Part shown: one piece after another, positions 54,352 through 62,235 of the stretch
How the letters are laid out: every line of letters starts with the position of its first letter
Position numbering within the stretch: position 1 is the first letter of the stretch
Origin: Pseudomonas tructae
GTDB lineage: Bacteria > Pseudomonadota > Gammaproteobacteria > Pseudomonadales > Pseudomonadaceae
DNA length: 64,000 nucleotides
Assembly (NCBI RefSeq): GCF_004214895.1
Contig: NZ_CP035952.1
Location: 5,494,501 to 5,558,500, forward strand
Direction of reading: 5' to 3'
Notes under the pieces: model-generated
What the model saw: only the letters and a program-made list of their open reading frames with translations
The model's database searches: none
What the model was told of the DNA's origin: nothing
Position numbers and translations under genes: made by a program

Positions 54352-57288
54352 TCACCTCAAGCCTAGCTGCGACCAGATCCGCCGCACCTCCTGGCGCTCC
54401 TGAACGAACTGATCGGCGCCGATCACCCCGGCCTGCTTCTGCAGGGCCTGGCGGTGCGCGGCGGAACGGAACGCCTTGTATACCTCGCGCAGCAGCACGG
54501 CATCGCTGGCGGGCATCAGCCCGGCCTGCTCGAGCTCTTCGAGGATGCGGATGTTGTCGGTCCAGCGCAGCAGTGCCGGATGGTCGTGAGACCAGGCCAA
54601 AGCTGCGTATTGCACCATAAATTCGATATCGACGATACCACCGGCATCCTGCTTGATGTCGAAGGGTACCCCGGCATCGAATGCATTGGCCGCCGTCCCG
54701 GCAGCGCTGAGCCTGGTACCGAGGTTGTCGCGCATCTTGGCGCGCATATCGCTGACTTCGGCCTGCAGCTTGGGCAGGTCACGGGCCTGGCCGAGGATAC
54801 GCGAACGTACACCCTCGAACGCCGAACCCACTTGCGGACAACCGACCAGCACCCGGGCGCGGACCAGGGCCTGATGCTCCCAGGTCCAGGCTTCGTTCTG
54901 CTGGTAACGTTCGAAGGCGCCCAGGGAGCTGACCAACAACCCTGAAGCACCCGAAGGCCGCAGGCGCATATCCACGTCGTAGAGCTGCCCGGAGTTGGTT
55001 TGGGTGGTCAACAGGTGAATGATGCGCTGGCCCAGGCGGGTAAAGAACTGCGCGCTGTCGATCGGCTTGGCACCGTCGGTTTCGGCCTGCGGATCACCGT
55101 CGTGAATGAACACCAGGTCCAGGTCCGAACCGTGGCCCAGCTCGATACCGCCCACCTTGCCATAGCCGACAATAATGAACCCGGGGTCGCACAGGCTGCC
55201 GTCACTGCGTTTGGGCTGGCCATGACGGCTGACGGTCTGGCGCCAGGCCAGGGCCAGCACCTGGTTGAGGATGGCTTCGGCCAGCCAGGTCAGGTAGTCG
55301 CTGACCTTCATCAACGGCAGGTTGCCGGCGATTTCCGAAGCCGCCACGCGCAGGCTGTGGGCCAGTTTGAAATGGCGCAGGGCTTCCATCTGTTGCTCGA
55401 GGTCGTCTTCGGGAATGCGCGTCAGCCGCTCACGCAGCTCGGCAGCCAGCTCCGGGGCCTGCGGCGGGCTGAACAGCCGGCCTTCGTTGAGCAACTCGTC
55501 GAGCAGCAGCGGGAAGCGGGTGATCTGTTCGGCGATCCACGGACTGGCGGCGCACAGGGTCAGCAGGCGGCGCAGTGCACCAGGGTTTTCGGTGAGCAGC
55601 ACCAGATAGGCCGAGCGCCGGGCGACGGCTTCGACCAGCGGCAACACCCGCTCCAGCACCAGGTCCGGATCGGCATGCTCCACCGCCTGGGCCAGCAAGC
55701 GCGGAATAAAGGCATCCAGCCGCTCCCGACCCAGGCGCTGCATGGCCCGCAACTGCGGGCTGGCACGCAGGCCGGCGAGTTGCTTGAGGGCTTTTTGTGG
55801 GTCGGCGAAACCGGCGTCCTGCAACTGACGGCAAGCGGCCTCTTCGTTTTGGGCTTCTTCCCACAACGGTAGCCATTCGCCGCCGACGATCACTTCGCCT
55901 TCTTCATTCTCGTCTTCGTCCGGGTCGGCAATCACCTGCCGGAAGTGCCAGTCGATACGCCCGCGCCAGTGCATCAGTTGTGCGTGGAAGCCCTGCCAGT
56001 CGGAAAAACCGAGCATGAAGGCAATGCGCGCGCGGTCCAGCTCATCGTCCGGGAGCATCTGGGTCTGGCGGTCGGCTATGGCCTGGATCGCGTGTTCGGT
56101 ATAGCGCAGGAACTCATAGCCTTCGCGCAACTCGGCAATCACTGCCGGCGGCAGGTAGCCCTGGCCTTCAAGGGTCGAGAGCACCTTGAGCAAGGGCCGC
56201 TGCTGCAGGCTCAGGTCGCGCCCGCCGTGGATCAATTGGAAAGCCTGGGCAATGAACTCGACTTCGCGAATGCCGCCGGCGCCCAGCTTGATGTTCTCGG
56301 CCATGCCCTTGCGCCGTACTTCCTGCTGGATCAACTGCTTCATGGTGCGCAGCGCTTCGATGGCCGAGAAGTCCAGGTAGCGCCGGTAAACGAAGGGCCG
56401 CAGCATATCCAGCAACTGCGCGCCGGCGACCTGGTCACCGGCCACCACCCGGGCCTTGATCATCGCGTAGCGTTCCCAGTCACGCCCCTGATCCTGGTAG
56501 TACTGCTCCAGGGCATTGAAGCTCAGTACCAGGGCGCCGGCCGAGCCGTAGGGGCGCAGGCGCATGTCGACACGGAAGACAAAACCGTCGACGGTGATCG
56601 GGTCCAGAGCCTTGATCAAGCGTTGTCCCAGGCGGGTGAAGAACTCCTGGTTGTCCAGCGAACGCTTGACCCCTTCGGTCTCGCCGCCCTCGGGGAAGGC
56701 GAAGATCAGGTCGATGTCCGACGACAGGTTCAGTTCCACCGCACCCAGCTTGCCCATGCCCAGCACCACCATATGCTGGGGCTGACCGCTGCGGTGGCCG
56801 ATCGGCGTGCCGAACTGCTGGCAGTGGCGCGGGTACAACCAGTGGTAGGCCTGGTCGATAGACGCGTCGGCAAGATCGGAAAGATCGCGGCAGGTCTGCA
56901 CCAGGTCGGCCAGGCGGCTCAGGTCACGCCAGATGATCCGCACCTGCTGGCGGCTGCGCTGGCGGCGCAGGTTGCGCGCCAGGTCGTCTTCGCTCTGCGC
57001 AGCCTGGCTGGCGGACGCAACCTGGGCACACAGCTCGCCCGGGGCAAAGGCGCGGTCCAGTTCGCCGCTGGCGGCAAGCTCGACCAGCATCGCGGGGTCA
57101 CGCACGACCTGCTCAAGGACGAAATCACTGGCGGCGGTCACCCGGGCGAACTGTGCCCAGCGTTCGGCGCTCCAGTCATCAACGCTCAATTCAAGTTGTT
57201 GGGCAACCGCTGCACGAAACGATTGCTCGTTACGGTTGGCCAACGCGGTGAGGGTGGCCGGCAGTTCGGCCAGCAAAGGCAGGCTCAT
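54352..57288 (-). CDS. glnE: Glutamine synthetase adenylyltransferase/removase GlnE
   Basis: A 978-residue two-headed enzyme that adenylylates and deadenylylates glutamine synthetase. The N-terminal nucleotidyltransferase has LNLSSDIDLIFAFPEGG and the C-terminal one GHGSDLDLVFIHDGD, each with the paired-Asp motif, followed by helical GlnD-UR-like regions. Full length. Divergent from aceE across 372 bases. Confidence 0.95.
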   Translation of the reverse strand: MSLPLLAELPATLTALANRNEQSFRAAVAQQLELSVDDWSAERWAQFARVTAASDFVLEQVVRDPAMLVELAASGELDRAFAPGELCAQVASASQAAQSEDDLARNLRRQRSRQQVRIIWRDLSRLADLVQTCRDLSDLADASIDQAYHWLYPRHCQQFGTPIGHRSGQPQHMVVLGMGKLGAVELNLSSDIDLIFAFPEGGETEGVKRSLDNQEFFTRLGQRLIKALDPITVDGFVFRVDMRLRPYGSAGALVLSFNALEQYYQDQGRDWERYAMIKARVVAGDQVAGAQLLDMLRPFVYRRYLDFSAIEALRTMKQLIQQEVRRKGMAENIKLGAGGIREVEFIAQAFQLIHGGRDLSLQQRPLLKVLSTLEGQGYLPPAVIAELREGYEFLRYTEHAIQAIADRQTQMLPDDELDRARIAFMLGFSDWQGFHAQLMHWRGRIDWHFRQVIADPDEDENEEGEVIVGGEWLPLWEEAQNEEAACRQLQDAGFADPQKALKQLAGLRASPQLRAMQRLGRERLDAFIPRLLAQAVEHADPDLVLERVLPLVEAVARRSAYLVLLTENPGALRRLLTLCAASPWIAEQITRFPLLLDELLNEGRLFSPPQAPELAAELRERLTRIPEDDLEQQMEALRHFKLAHSLRVAASEIAGNLPLMKVSDYLTWLAEAILNQVLALAWRQTVSRHGQPKRSDGSLCDPGFIIVGYGKVGGIELGHGSDLDLVFIHDGDPQAETDGAKPIDSAQFFTRLGQRIIHLLTTQTNSGQLYDVDMRLRPSGASGLLVSSLGAFERYQQNEAWTWEHQALVRARVLVGCPQVGSAFEGVRSRILGQARDLPKLQAEVSDMRAKMRDNLGTRLSAAGTAANAFDAGVPFDIKQDAGGIVDIEFMVQYAALAWSHDHPALLRWTDNIRILEELEQAGLMPASDAVLLREVYKAFRSAAHRQALQKQAGVIGADQFVQERQEVRRIWSQLGLR

Positions 57289-57660
57289 GGTCTATCCTTG
57301 ATCGGCGAGATTGGGTTGGCAGCAGTGGGAGCGGTACGGTTGGACTGTCGTACAAAAGTTAGAAATAGCTGAAATATCTGATTTTCTGGCATAAAACATC
57401 GCAGCAAACCTTTTATTAACTTGTTTTTAACCACCGGTATCGATTTTTCCCACAACCCGAACAGCGGCCACGAGCCTTATTTGTGTAGTTTTACTACTGT
57501 CAAATCACTTCAAAAGCATGAAATGGTGATTCATTTGTAGTAAAACTACACAGCGCCGGTACACTCTCCGGTAATCCAAGAATTTCATGTCGTCTGCCCA
57601 AAAGGCCAGTCGCAAACTCAGGCAACCGATTCTGGAAGCCTTTCCGCCCTGGAGCAAGCC
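57289..57660. other. Divergent glnE-aceE promoter region
   Basis: A 372-base gap without a gene. It contains the twin operators described separately (57482-57552) and TACACT at about 57564-57569, a possible -10 element for aceE. The glnE-proximal half is AT-rich (TTAACTTGTTTTTAACC). Confidence 0.6.
57482..57552. promoter_or_regulatory. Twin FadR/PdhR-type GntR operators upstream of aceE
   Basis: TGTGTAGTTTTACTAC at 57482-57497 is repeated as a perfect inverted copy at 57537-57552, 39 bases apart. Each arm contains a 13-bp palindrome (GTAGT-TTT-ACTAC and GTAGT-AAA-ACTAC) that fits TNGTNNNACNA, the FadR-subfamily GntR operator form used by PdhR-like regulators. The centres are 52 bp apart, about five helical turns. 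Confidence 0.75.
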
Positions 57661-60306
57661 ATGCAAGACCTCGATCCCGTCGAAACCCAGGAATGGCTGG
57701 ACGCCCTGGAGTCGGTTCTCGACAAAGAAGGCGAAGACCGCGCTCACTACCTGATGACCCGTATGGGCGAGCTGGCCACCCGTAGTGGCTCCCAGCTGCC
57801 ATATGCCATCACCACGCCGTACCGCAACACCATCCCGGTAACCCACGAAGCACGCATGCCTGGCGACCTGTTCATGGAACGCCGCATTCGCTCGTTGGTG
57901 CGTTGGAACGCGCTGGCCATGGTGATGCGCACCAACCTGAAAGACTCGGACCTGGGCGGCCACATTTCGAGCTTCGCCTCCAGCGCCACCCTGTACGACA
58001 TCGGCTTCAACTACTTCTTCCAGGCCCCGACCGAAGAGCACGGCGGCGACCTGATCTACTTCCAGGGCCACGCCTCGCCAGGCGTCTACGCCCGCGCCTT
58101 CATGGAAGGTCGCATCAGCGAAGACCAGATGAACAACTTCCGTCAGGAAGTCGATGGCAAGGGTCTGTCTTCGTACCCGCACCCATGGCTGATGCCTGAT
58201 TTCTGGCAGTTCCCGACCGTATCCATGGGTCTGGGTCCGATCCAGGCGATCTACCAGGCGCGTTTCATGAAGTACATGGAAAGCCGCGGTTACATCCCTG
58301 CAGGCAAGCAGAAGATCTGGTGCTTCATGGGCGACGGCGAGTGCGACGAGCCGGAATCCCTGGGCGCGATCTCGCTGGCTGGCCGCGAGAAGCTGGACAA
58401 CCTGATCTTCGTCATCAACTGCAACCTGCAGCGCCTCGACGGCCCGGTTCGCGGCAACGGCAAGATCATCCAGGAACTCGAAGGCGTGTTCCGTGGCGGT
58501 GGCTGGAACGTCAACAAAGTGGTCTGGGGCCGTTTCTGGGACCCACTGCTGGCCAAAGACGTCGACGGCATCCTGCAGCGTCGCATGGACGAAGTCATCG
58601 ACGGCGAGTACCAGAACTACAAGGCCAAGGACGGCGCGTTCGTCCGTGAGCACTTCTTCAACACCCCAGAGCTCAAGGCCATGGTCGCCGACCTGTCCGA
58701 CGACGAGATCTGGAAGCTCAACCGTGGCGGTCACGACCCGTACAAGGTCTATGCGGCCTACCACCAGGCGGTCAACCACAAAGACCAGCCAACCGTCATC
58801 CTGGCCAAGACCATCAAGGGTTACGGCACCGGTGCTGGCGAAGCCAAGAACACCGCGCACAACACCAAGAAGGTCGACGTCGACAGCCTGCGTCACTTCC
58901 GCGATCGTTTCGACATCCCGGTCAAGGACGAAGAGCTGGAAAACCTGCCATTCTTCAAGCCTGAAGAAGGCAGCGCCGAGGCCCGTTACCTGGCCGAGCG
59001 CCGCAACGCCCTGGGTGGCTTCGTGCCACAGCGCCGCGCGAAGAGCTTCAGCATCCCGACCCCGCCACTGGAAACCCTGAAGGCGATCCTCGACGGCTCG
59101 GGCGACCGTGAAATCTCCACCACCATGGCCTTCGTGCGGATCCTCGCGCAACTGGTCAAGGACAAGGAAATCGGCCAGCGCATCGTCCCGATCATCCCGG
59201 ACGAAGCCCGTACCTTCGGTATGGAAGGCATGTTCCGCCAGTTGGGCATCTACTCGTCCGTCGGCCAGCTCTACGAGCCAGTCGATAAAGACCAGGTGAT
59301 GTTCTACCGCGAAGACAAGAAGGGCCAGATCCTCGAAGAAGGCATCAACGAAGCAGGCGCCATGTCCTCCTTCATCGCTGCCGGTACTTCGTACTCGAAC
59401 CACAACCAGCCGATGCTGCCGTTCTACATCTTCTACTCGATGTTCGGCTTCCAGCGTATCGGCGACCTGGCCTGGGCCGCTGGCGACAGCCGTACCCGTG
59501 GCTTCCTGATCGGCGGCACCGCCGGCCGTACCACCCTCAACGGTGAAGGCCTGCAGCACGAAGACGGTCACAGTCACATGCTGGCCGGCACCATCCCGAA
59601 CTGCCGCACCTATGATCCGACCTACGGCTACGAGCTGGCGGTGATCATCCAGGACGGCATGAAGAAGATGACCGAAGAGCAACAGGACGTCTTCTACTAC
59701 ATCACTGTGATGAACGAGTCCTACCAGCAGCCAGCCATGCCGGCCGGCGTGGAAGAAGGCATCATCAAGGGCATGTACCTGCTCGAGGAAGACAACCGCG
59801 AAGCGGCGCACCACGTTCAGCTGATGGGCTCCGGCACCATCCTGCGTGAAGTCCGCGAAGCGGCGAAGATCCTGCGTGAAGAGTTCAACGTTGGCGCCGA
59901 CGTCTGGAGCGTTACCAGCTTCAACGAACTGCGTCGTGACGGCCTGGCTGTAGAGCGCAGCAACCGCCTCAAGCCGGGTCAGAAACCTCAGGTTACCTAC
60001 GTCGAAGAGTGCCTGGCTGGCCGTAAAGGCCCGGTCATCGCCTCTACCGACTACATGAAGCTGTTCGCCGAACAGATTCGCCAGTGGGTACCGAGCAAAG
60101 AGTTCAAAGTCCTGGGTACCGATGGCTTCGGTCGCAGCGACAGCCGCAAGAAGCTGCGTCACTTCTTCGAAGTCGACCGTCACTTCGTCGTGCTGGCTGC
60201 CCTGGAAGCCTTGGCTGACCGTGGCGATATCGAACCCAAGGTTGTGGCTGAAGCCATCACCAAGTTCGGCATCGACCCGGACAAACGCAACCCACTGGAC
60301 TGCTGA
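57661..60306 (+). CDS. aceE: Pyruvate dehydrogenase E1 component (homodimeric)
   Basis: An 881-residue thiamine-diphosphate enzyme, the single-chain E1p of gammaproteobacteria. The ThDP motif begins at GDGECDEPESLGAIS and continues through FVINCNLQRLDGPVRGN. It decarboxylates pyruvate and transfers acetyl to the lipoyl groups of AceF. GGAG precedes the ATG by eight bases. The twin operators upstream are probably its main control. Confidence 0.97.
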   Translation: MQDLDPVETQEWLDALESVLDKEGEDRAHYLMTRMGELATRSGSQLPYAITTPYRNTIPVTHEARMPGDLFMERRIRSLVRWNALAMVMRTNLKDSDLGGHISSFASSATLYDIGFNYFFQAPTEEHGGDLIYFQGHASPGVYARAFMEGRISEDQMNNFRQEVDGKGLSSYPHPWLMPDFWQFPTVSMGLGPIQAIYQARFMKYMESRGYIPAGKQKIWCFMGDGECDEPESLGAISLAGREKLDNLIFVINCNLQRLDGPVRGNGKIIQELEGVFRGGGWNVNKVVWGRFWDPLLAKDVDGILQRRMDEVIDGEYQNYKAKDGAFVREHFFNTPELKAMVADLSDDEIWKLNRGGHDPYKVYAAYHQAVNHKDQPTVILAKTIKGYGTGAGEAKNTAHNTKKVDVDSLRHFRDRFDIPVKDEELENLPFFKPEEGSAEARYLAERRNALGGFVPQRRAKSFSIPTPPLETLKAILDGSGDREISTTMAFVRILAQLVKDKEIGQRIVPIIPDEARTFGMEGMFRQLGIYSSVGQLYEPVDKDQVMFYREDKKGQILEEGINEAGAMSSFIAAGTSYSNHNQPMLPFYIFYSMFGFQRIGDLAWAAGDSRTRGFLIGGTAGRTTLNGEGLQHEDGHSHMLAGTIPNCRTYDPTYGYELAVIIQDGMKKMTEEQQDVFYYITVMNESYQQPAMPAGVEEGIIKGMYLLEEDNREAAHHVQLMGSGTILREVREAAKILREEFNVGADVWSVTSFNELRRDGLAVERSNRLKPGQKPQVTYVEECLAGRKGPVIASTDYMKLFAEQIRQWVPSKEFKVLGTDGFGRSDSRKKLRHFFEVDRHFVVLAALEALADRGDIEPKVVAEAITKFGIDPDKRNPLDC

Positions 60307-60319
60307 GGAGTATTTTTAA

Positions 60320-61954
60320 GTGAGCGAACTCATTCGCGTACCTGACATCGGCAGCGGTGAAGGTGAAGTCATCGAGCTGTTCGTCAAAGTTGGCGACCGT
60401 ATCGAAGCCGACCAGAGCATCCTGACCCTGGAATCGGACAAGGCGAGCATGGAAATCCCTGCTCCCAAGGCCGGTGTGGTCAAGAGCCTGAAGGTCAAGC
60501 TGGGCGACCGCCTGAAAGAAGGCGACGAACTGCTGGAGCTGGAAGTCGAGGGCGCCGCTGCTGCGGCCCCTGCGGCTGCCGCGCCTGCCGCAGCGCCTGC
60601 TGCTGCCCAGAAGCCTGCTGCGGTTGCCGAGGCCCCAGCGGCAGCGGCCGCTGCACCGGCGGCTGCCACTGTCCAGGACATTCATGTTCCGGACATCGGC
60701 TCCTCGGGCAAGGCCAAGATCATCGAACTGCTGGTCAAGGTTGGCGACAGCGTCGAAGCCGACCAGTCGCTGATCACCCTGGAATCGGACAAAGCCTCGA
60801 TGGAAATCCCGTCGCCGGCTGCAGGCGTTGTGGAAAGCATCGGCGTCAAGCTCGAAGACGAAGTCGGCACTGGCGACTTCATCCTCAAGCTCAAGGTCCA
60901 GGGCGCCGCCGCCCCGGCACCTGCACCTGCCGCTGCAGCGCCCGCTGCCAAGGCTGAAGCCGCACCTGCTGCTGCCGCACCTGCTCCGGCTGCCAAAGCC
61001 GAAGTTGCGCCAGCGCCTGCCGCTCCTGCGGCAAACGGTGCCAAGGTTCATGCAGGCCCTGCCGTGCGTCAGCTGGCCCGCGAGTTCGGCGTCGAGCTGA
61101 GCGCCGTTGCTGCCAGCGGCCCGCATGGTCGTGTGCTCAAGGAAGACGTACAGGTTTACGTCAAAGCCATGATGCAGAAGGCCAAGCAAGCGCCAGCCGC
61201 CGGTGCAACCGGTGGTGCCGGCATCCCGCCGATCCCGGAAGTCGATTTCAGCCGTTTCGGCGAAATCGAAGAAGTGCCGATGACCCGTCTGATGCAAGTT
61301 GGTGCCACCAACCTGCACCGCAGCTGGCTGAACGTGCCACACGTGACCCAGTTCGACAGCGCCGACATCACCGAGCTCGAAGCTTTCCGCGTGGCCCAGA
61401 AGGCCGTGGCCGAGAAGGCTGGCGTCAAGCTGACCGTGCTGCCACTGCTGCTCAAGGCCTGCGCCCACCTGCTCAAGGAACTGCCGGACTTCAACAGTTC
61501 GCTGGCACCCAGCGGCAAGGCGATCATCCGCAAGAAGTACGTCAACATCGGCTTCGCGGTTGATACCCCGGACGGCCTGCTGGTCCCTGTGATCAAGAAC
61601 GTCGACCAGAAGAGCCTGCTGCAACTGGCTGGCGAAGCTGCGGCCCTGGCAGAAAAAGCCCGGACCAAGAAGCTTTCGGCCGACGACATGCAAGGCGCTT
61701 GCTTCACCATCTCCAGCCTCGGCCACATTGGCGGCACCGGCTTCACGCCGATCGTCAACGCGCCGGAAGTGGCGATCCTCGGTGTCTCCAAGGCGACCAT
61801 CCAGCCAGTCTGGGACGGTAAAGCCTTCCAGCCCAAGCTGATGCTGCCGCTGTCGCTGTCCTACGATCACCGCGTGATCAACGGTGCAGCTGCCGCGCGC
61901 TTCACCAAGCGTCTGGGCGACCTGCTGACCGACATCCGCACCATGCTGTTGTAA
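60320..61954 (+). CDS. aceF: Dihydrolipoyllysine acetyltransferase, pyruvate dehydrogenase E2
   Basis: A 544-residue E2p. Two lipoyl domains have the lipoylated lysines in SDKASME at Lys41 and Lys158, joined by Ala-Pro-rich linkers; a peripheral subunit-binding domain lies at about 243-280; the catalytic domain ends with DHRVINGA (His517, Asn521). Asn in place of the more usual Asp of HxxxD is, from memory, also found in Azotobacter and other Pseudomonas enzymes. The start is a GTG at 60320, with GAGGAG nine bases upstream, 13 bases after aceE. Confidence 0.96.
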   Translation: MSELIRVPDIGSGEGEVIELFVKVGDRIEADQSILTLESDKASMEIPAPKAGVVKSLKVKLGDRLKEGDELLELEVEGAAAAAPAAAAPAAAPAAAQKPAAVAEAPAAAAAAPAAATVQDIHVPDIGSSGKAKIIELLVKVGDSVEADQSLITLESDKASMEIPSPAAGVVESIGVKLEDEVGTGDFILKLKVQGAAAPAPAPAAAAPAAKAEAAPAAAAPAPAAKAEVAPAPAAPAANGAKVHAGPAVRQLAREFGVELSAVAASGPHGRVLKEDVQVYVKAMMQKAKQAPAAGATGGAGIPPIPEVDFSRFGEIEEVPMTRLMQVGATNLHRSWLNVPHVTQFDSADITELEAFRVAQKAVAEKAGVKLTVLPLLLKACAHLLKELPDFNSSLAPSGKAIIRKKYVNIGFAVDTPDGLLVPVIKNVDQKSLLQLAGEAAALAEKARTKKLSADDMQGACFTISSLGHIGGTGFTPIVNAPEVAILGVSKATIQPVWDGKAFQPKLMLPLSLSYDHRVINGAAAARFTKRLGDLLTDIRTMLL

Positions 61955-61963
61955 TTGCTGTTT

Positions 61964-61989
61964 CCTGTCTCCCCTGCCGGGGAGACAGG
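61964..61989 (+). terminator. Perfect hairpin after aceF
   Basis: CCTGTCTCCCC and GGGGAGACAGG form a perfect 11-bp stem with a TGCC loop, nine bases after the aceF stop and followed by CTCCCTTTT. The weak T tract suggests RNA 3'-end protection or partial termination, with a full terminator just beyond. Confidence 0.75.
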
Positions 61990-62020
61990 CTCCCTTTTCG
62001 AGCTGCCACGCTCGTACCTC

Positions 62021-62051
62021 AACCCCGTCATTTTGGCGGGGCTTTTTTTTT
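62021..62051 (+). terminator. Rho-independent terminator of aceEF
   Basis: CCCCG and CGGGG flank a nine-base loop and are followed by CTTTTTTTTT. It is the second hairpin in tandem downstream of aceF. Confidence 0.85.
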
Positions 62052-62075
62052 GTAGGGGCGGGCTTGCCCCGCGAT
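62052..62075 (+). repeat. Single REP half-element
   Basis: GTAGGGGCGGGCTTGCCCCG, the REP core with one changed base, without an inverted partner nearby. Confidence 0.7.
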
Positions 62076-62235
62076 GCGGTGCGTCTGACTTAAGATTCCT
62101 GCGCCAGTGCCGACACAGTTGGTACGGAGGTCTCTGTATCGCTTGTCAGCCTCAAGCGCATGATGCAACCTTGCCGACACGCGTAGTAGCAGATTGCTCT
62201 ATTTGCGCGAACAGCCTTCTTGAAGCGAGCTCTCG

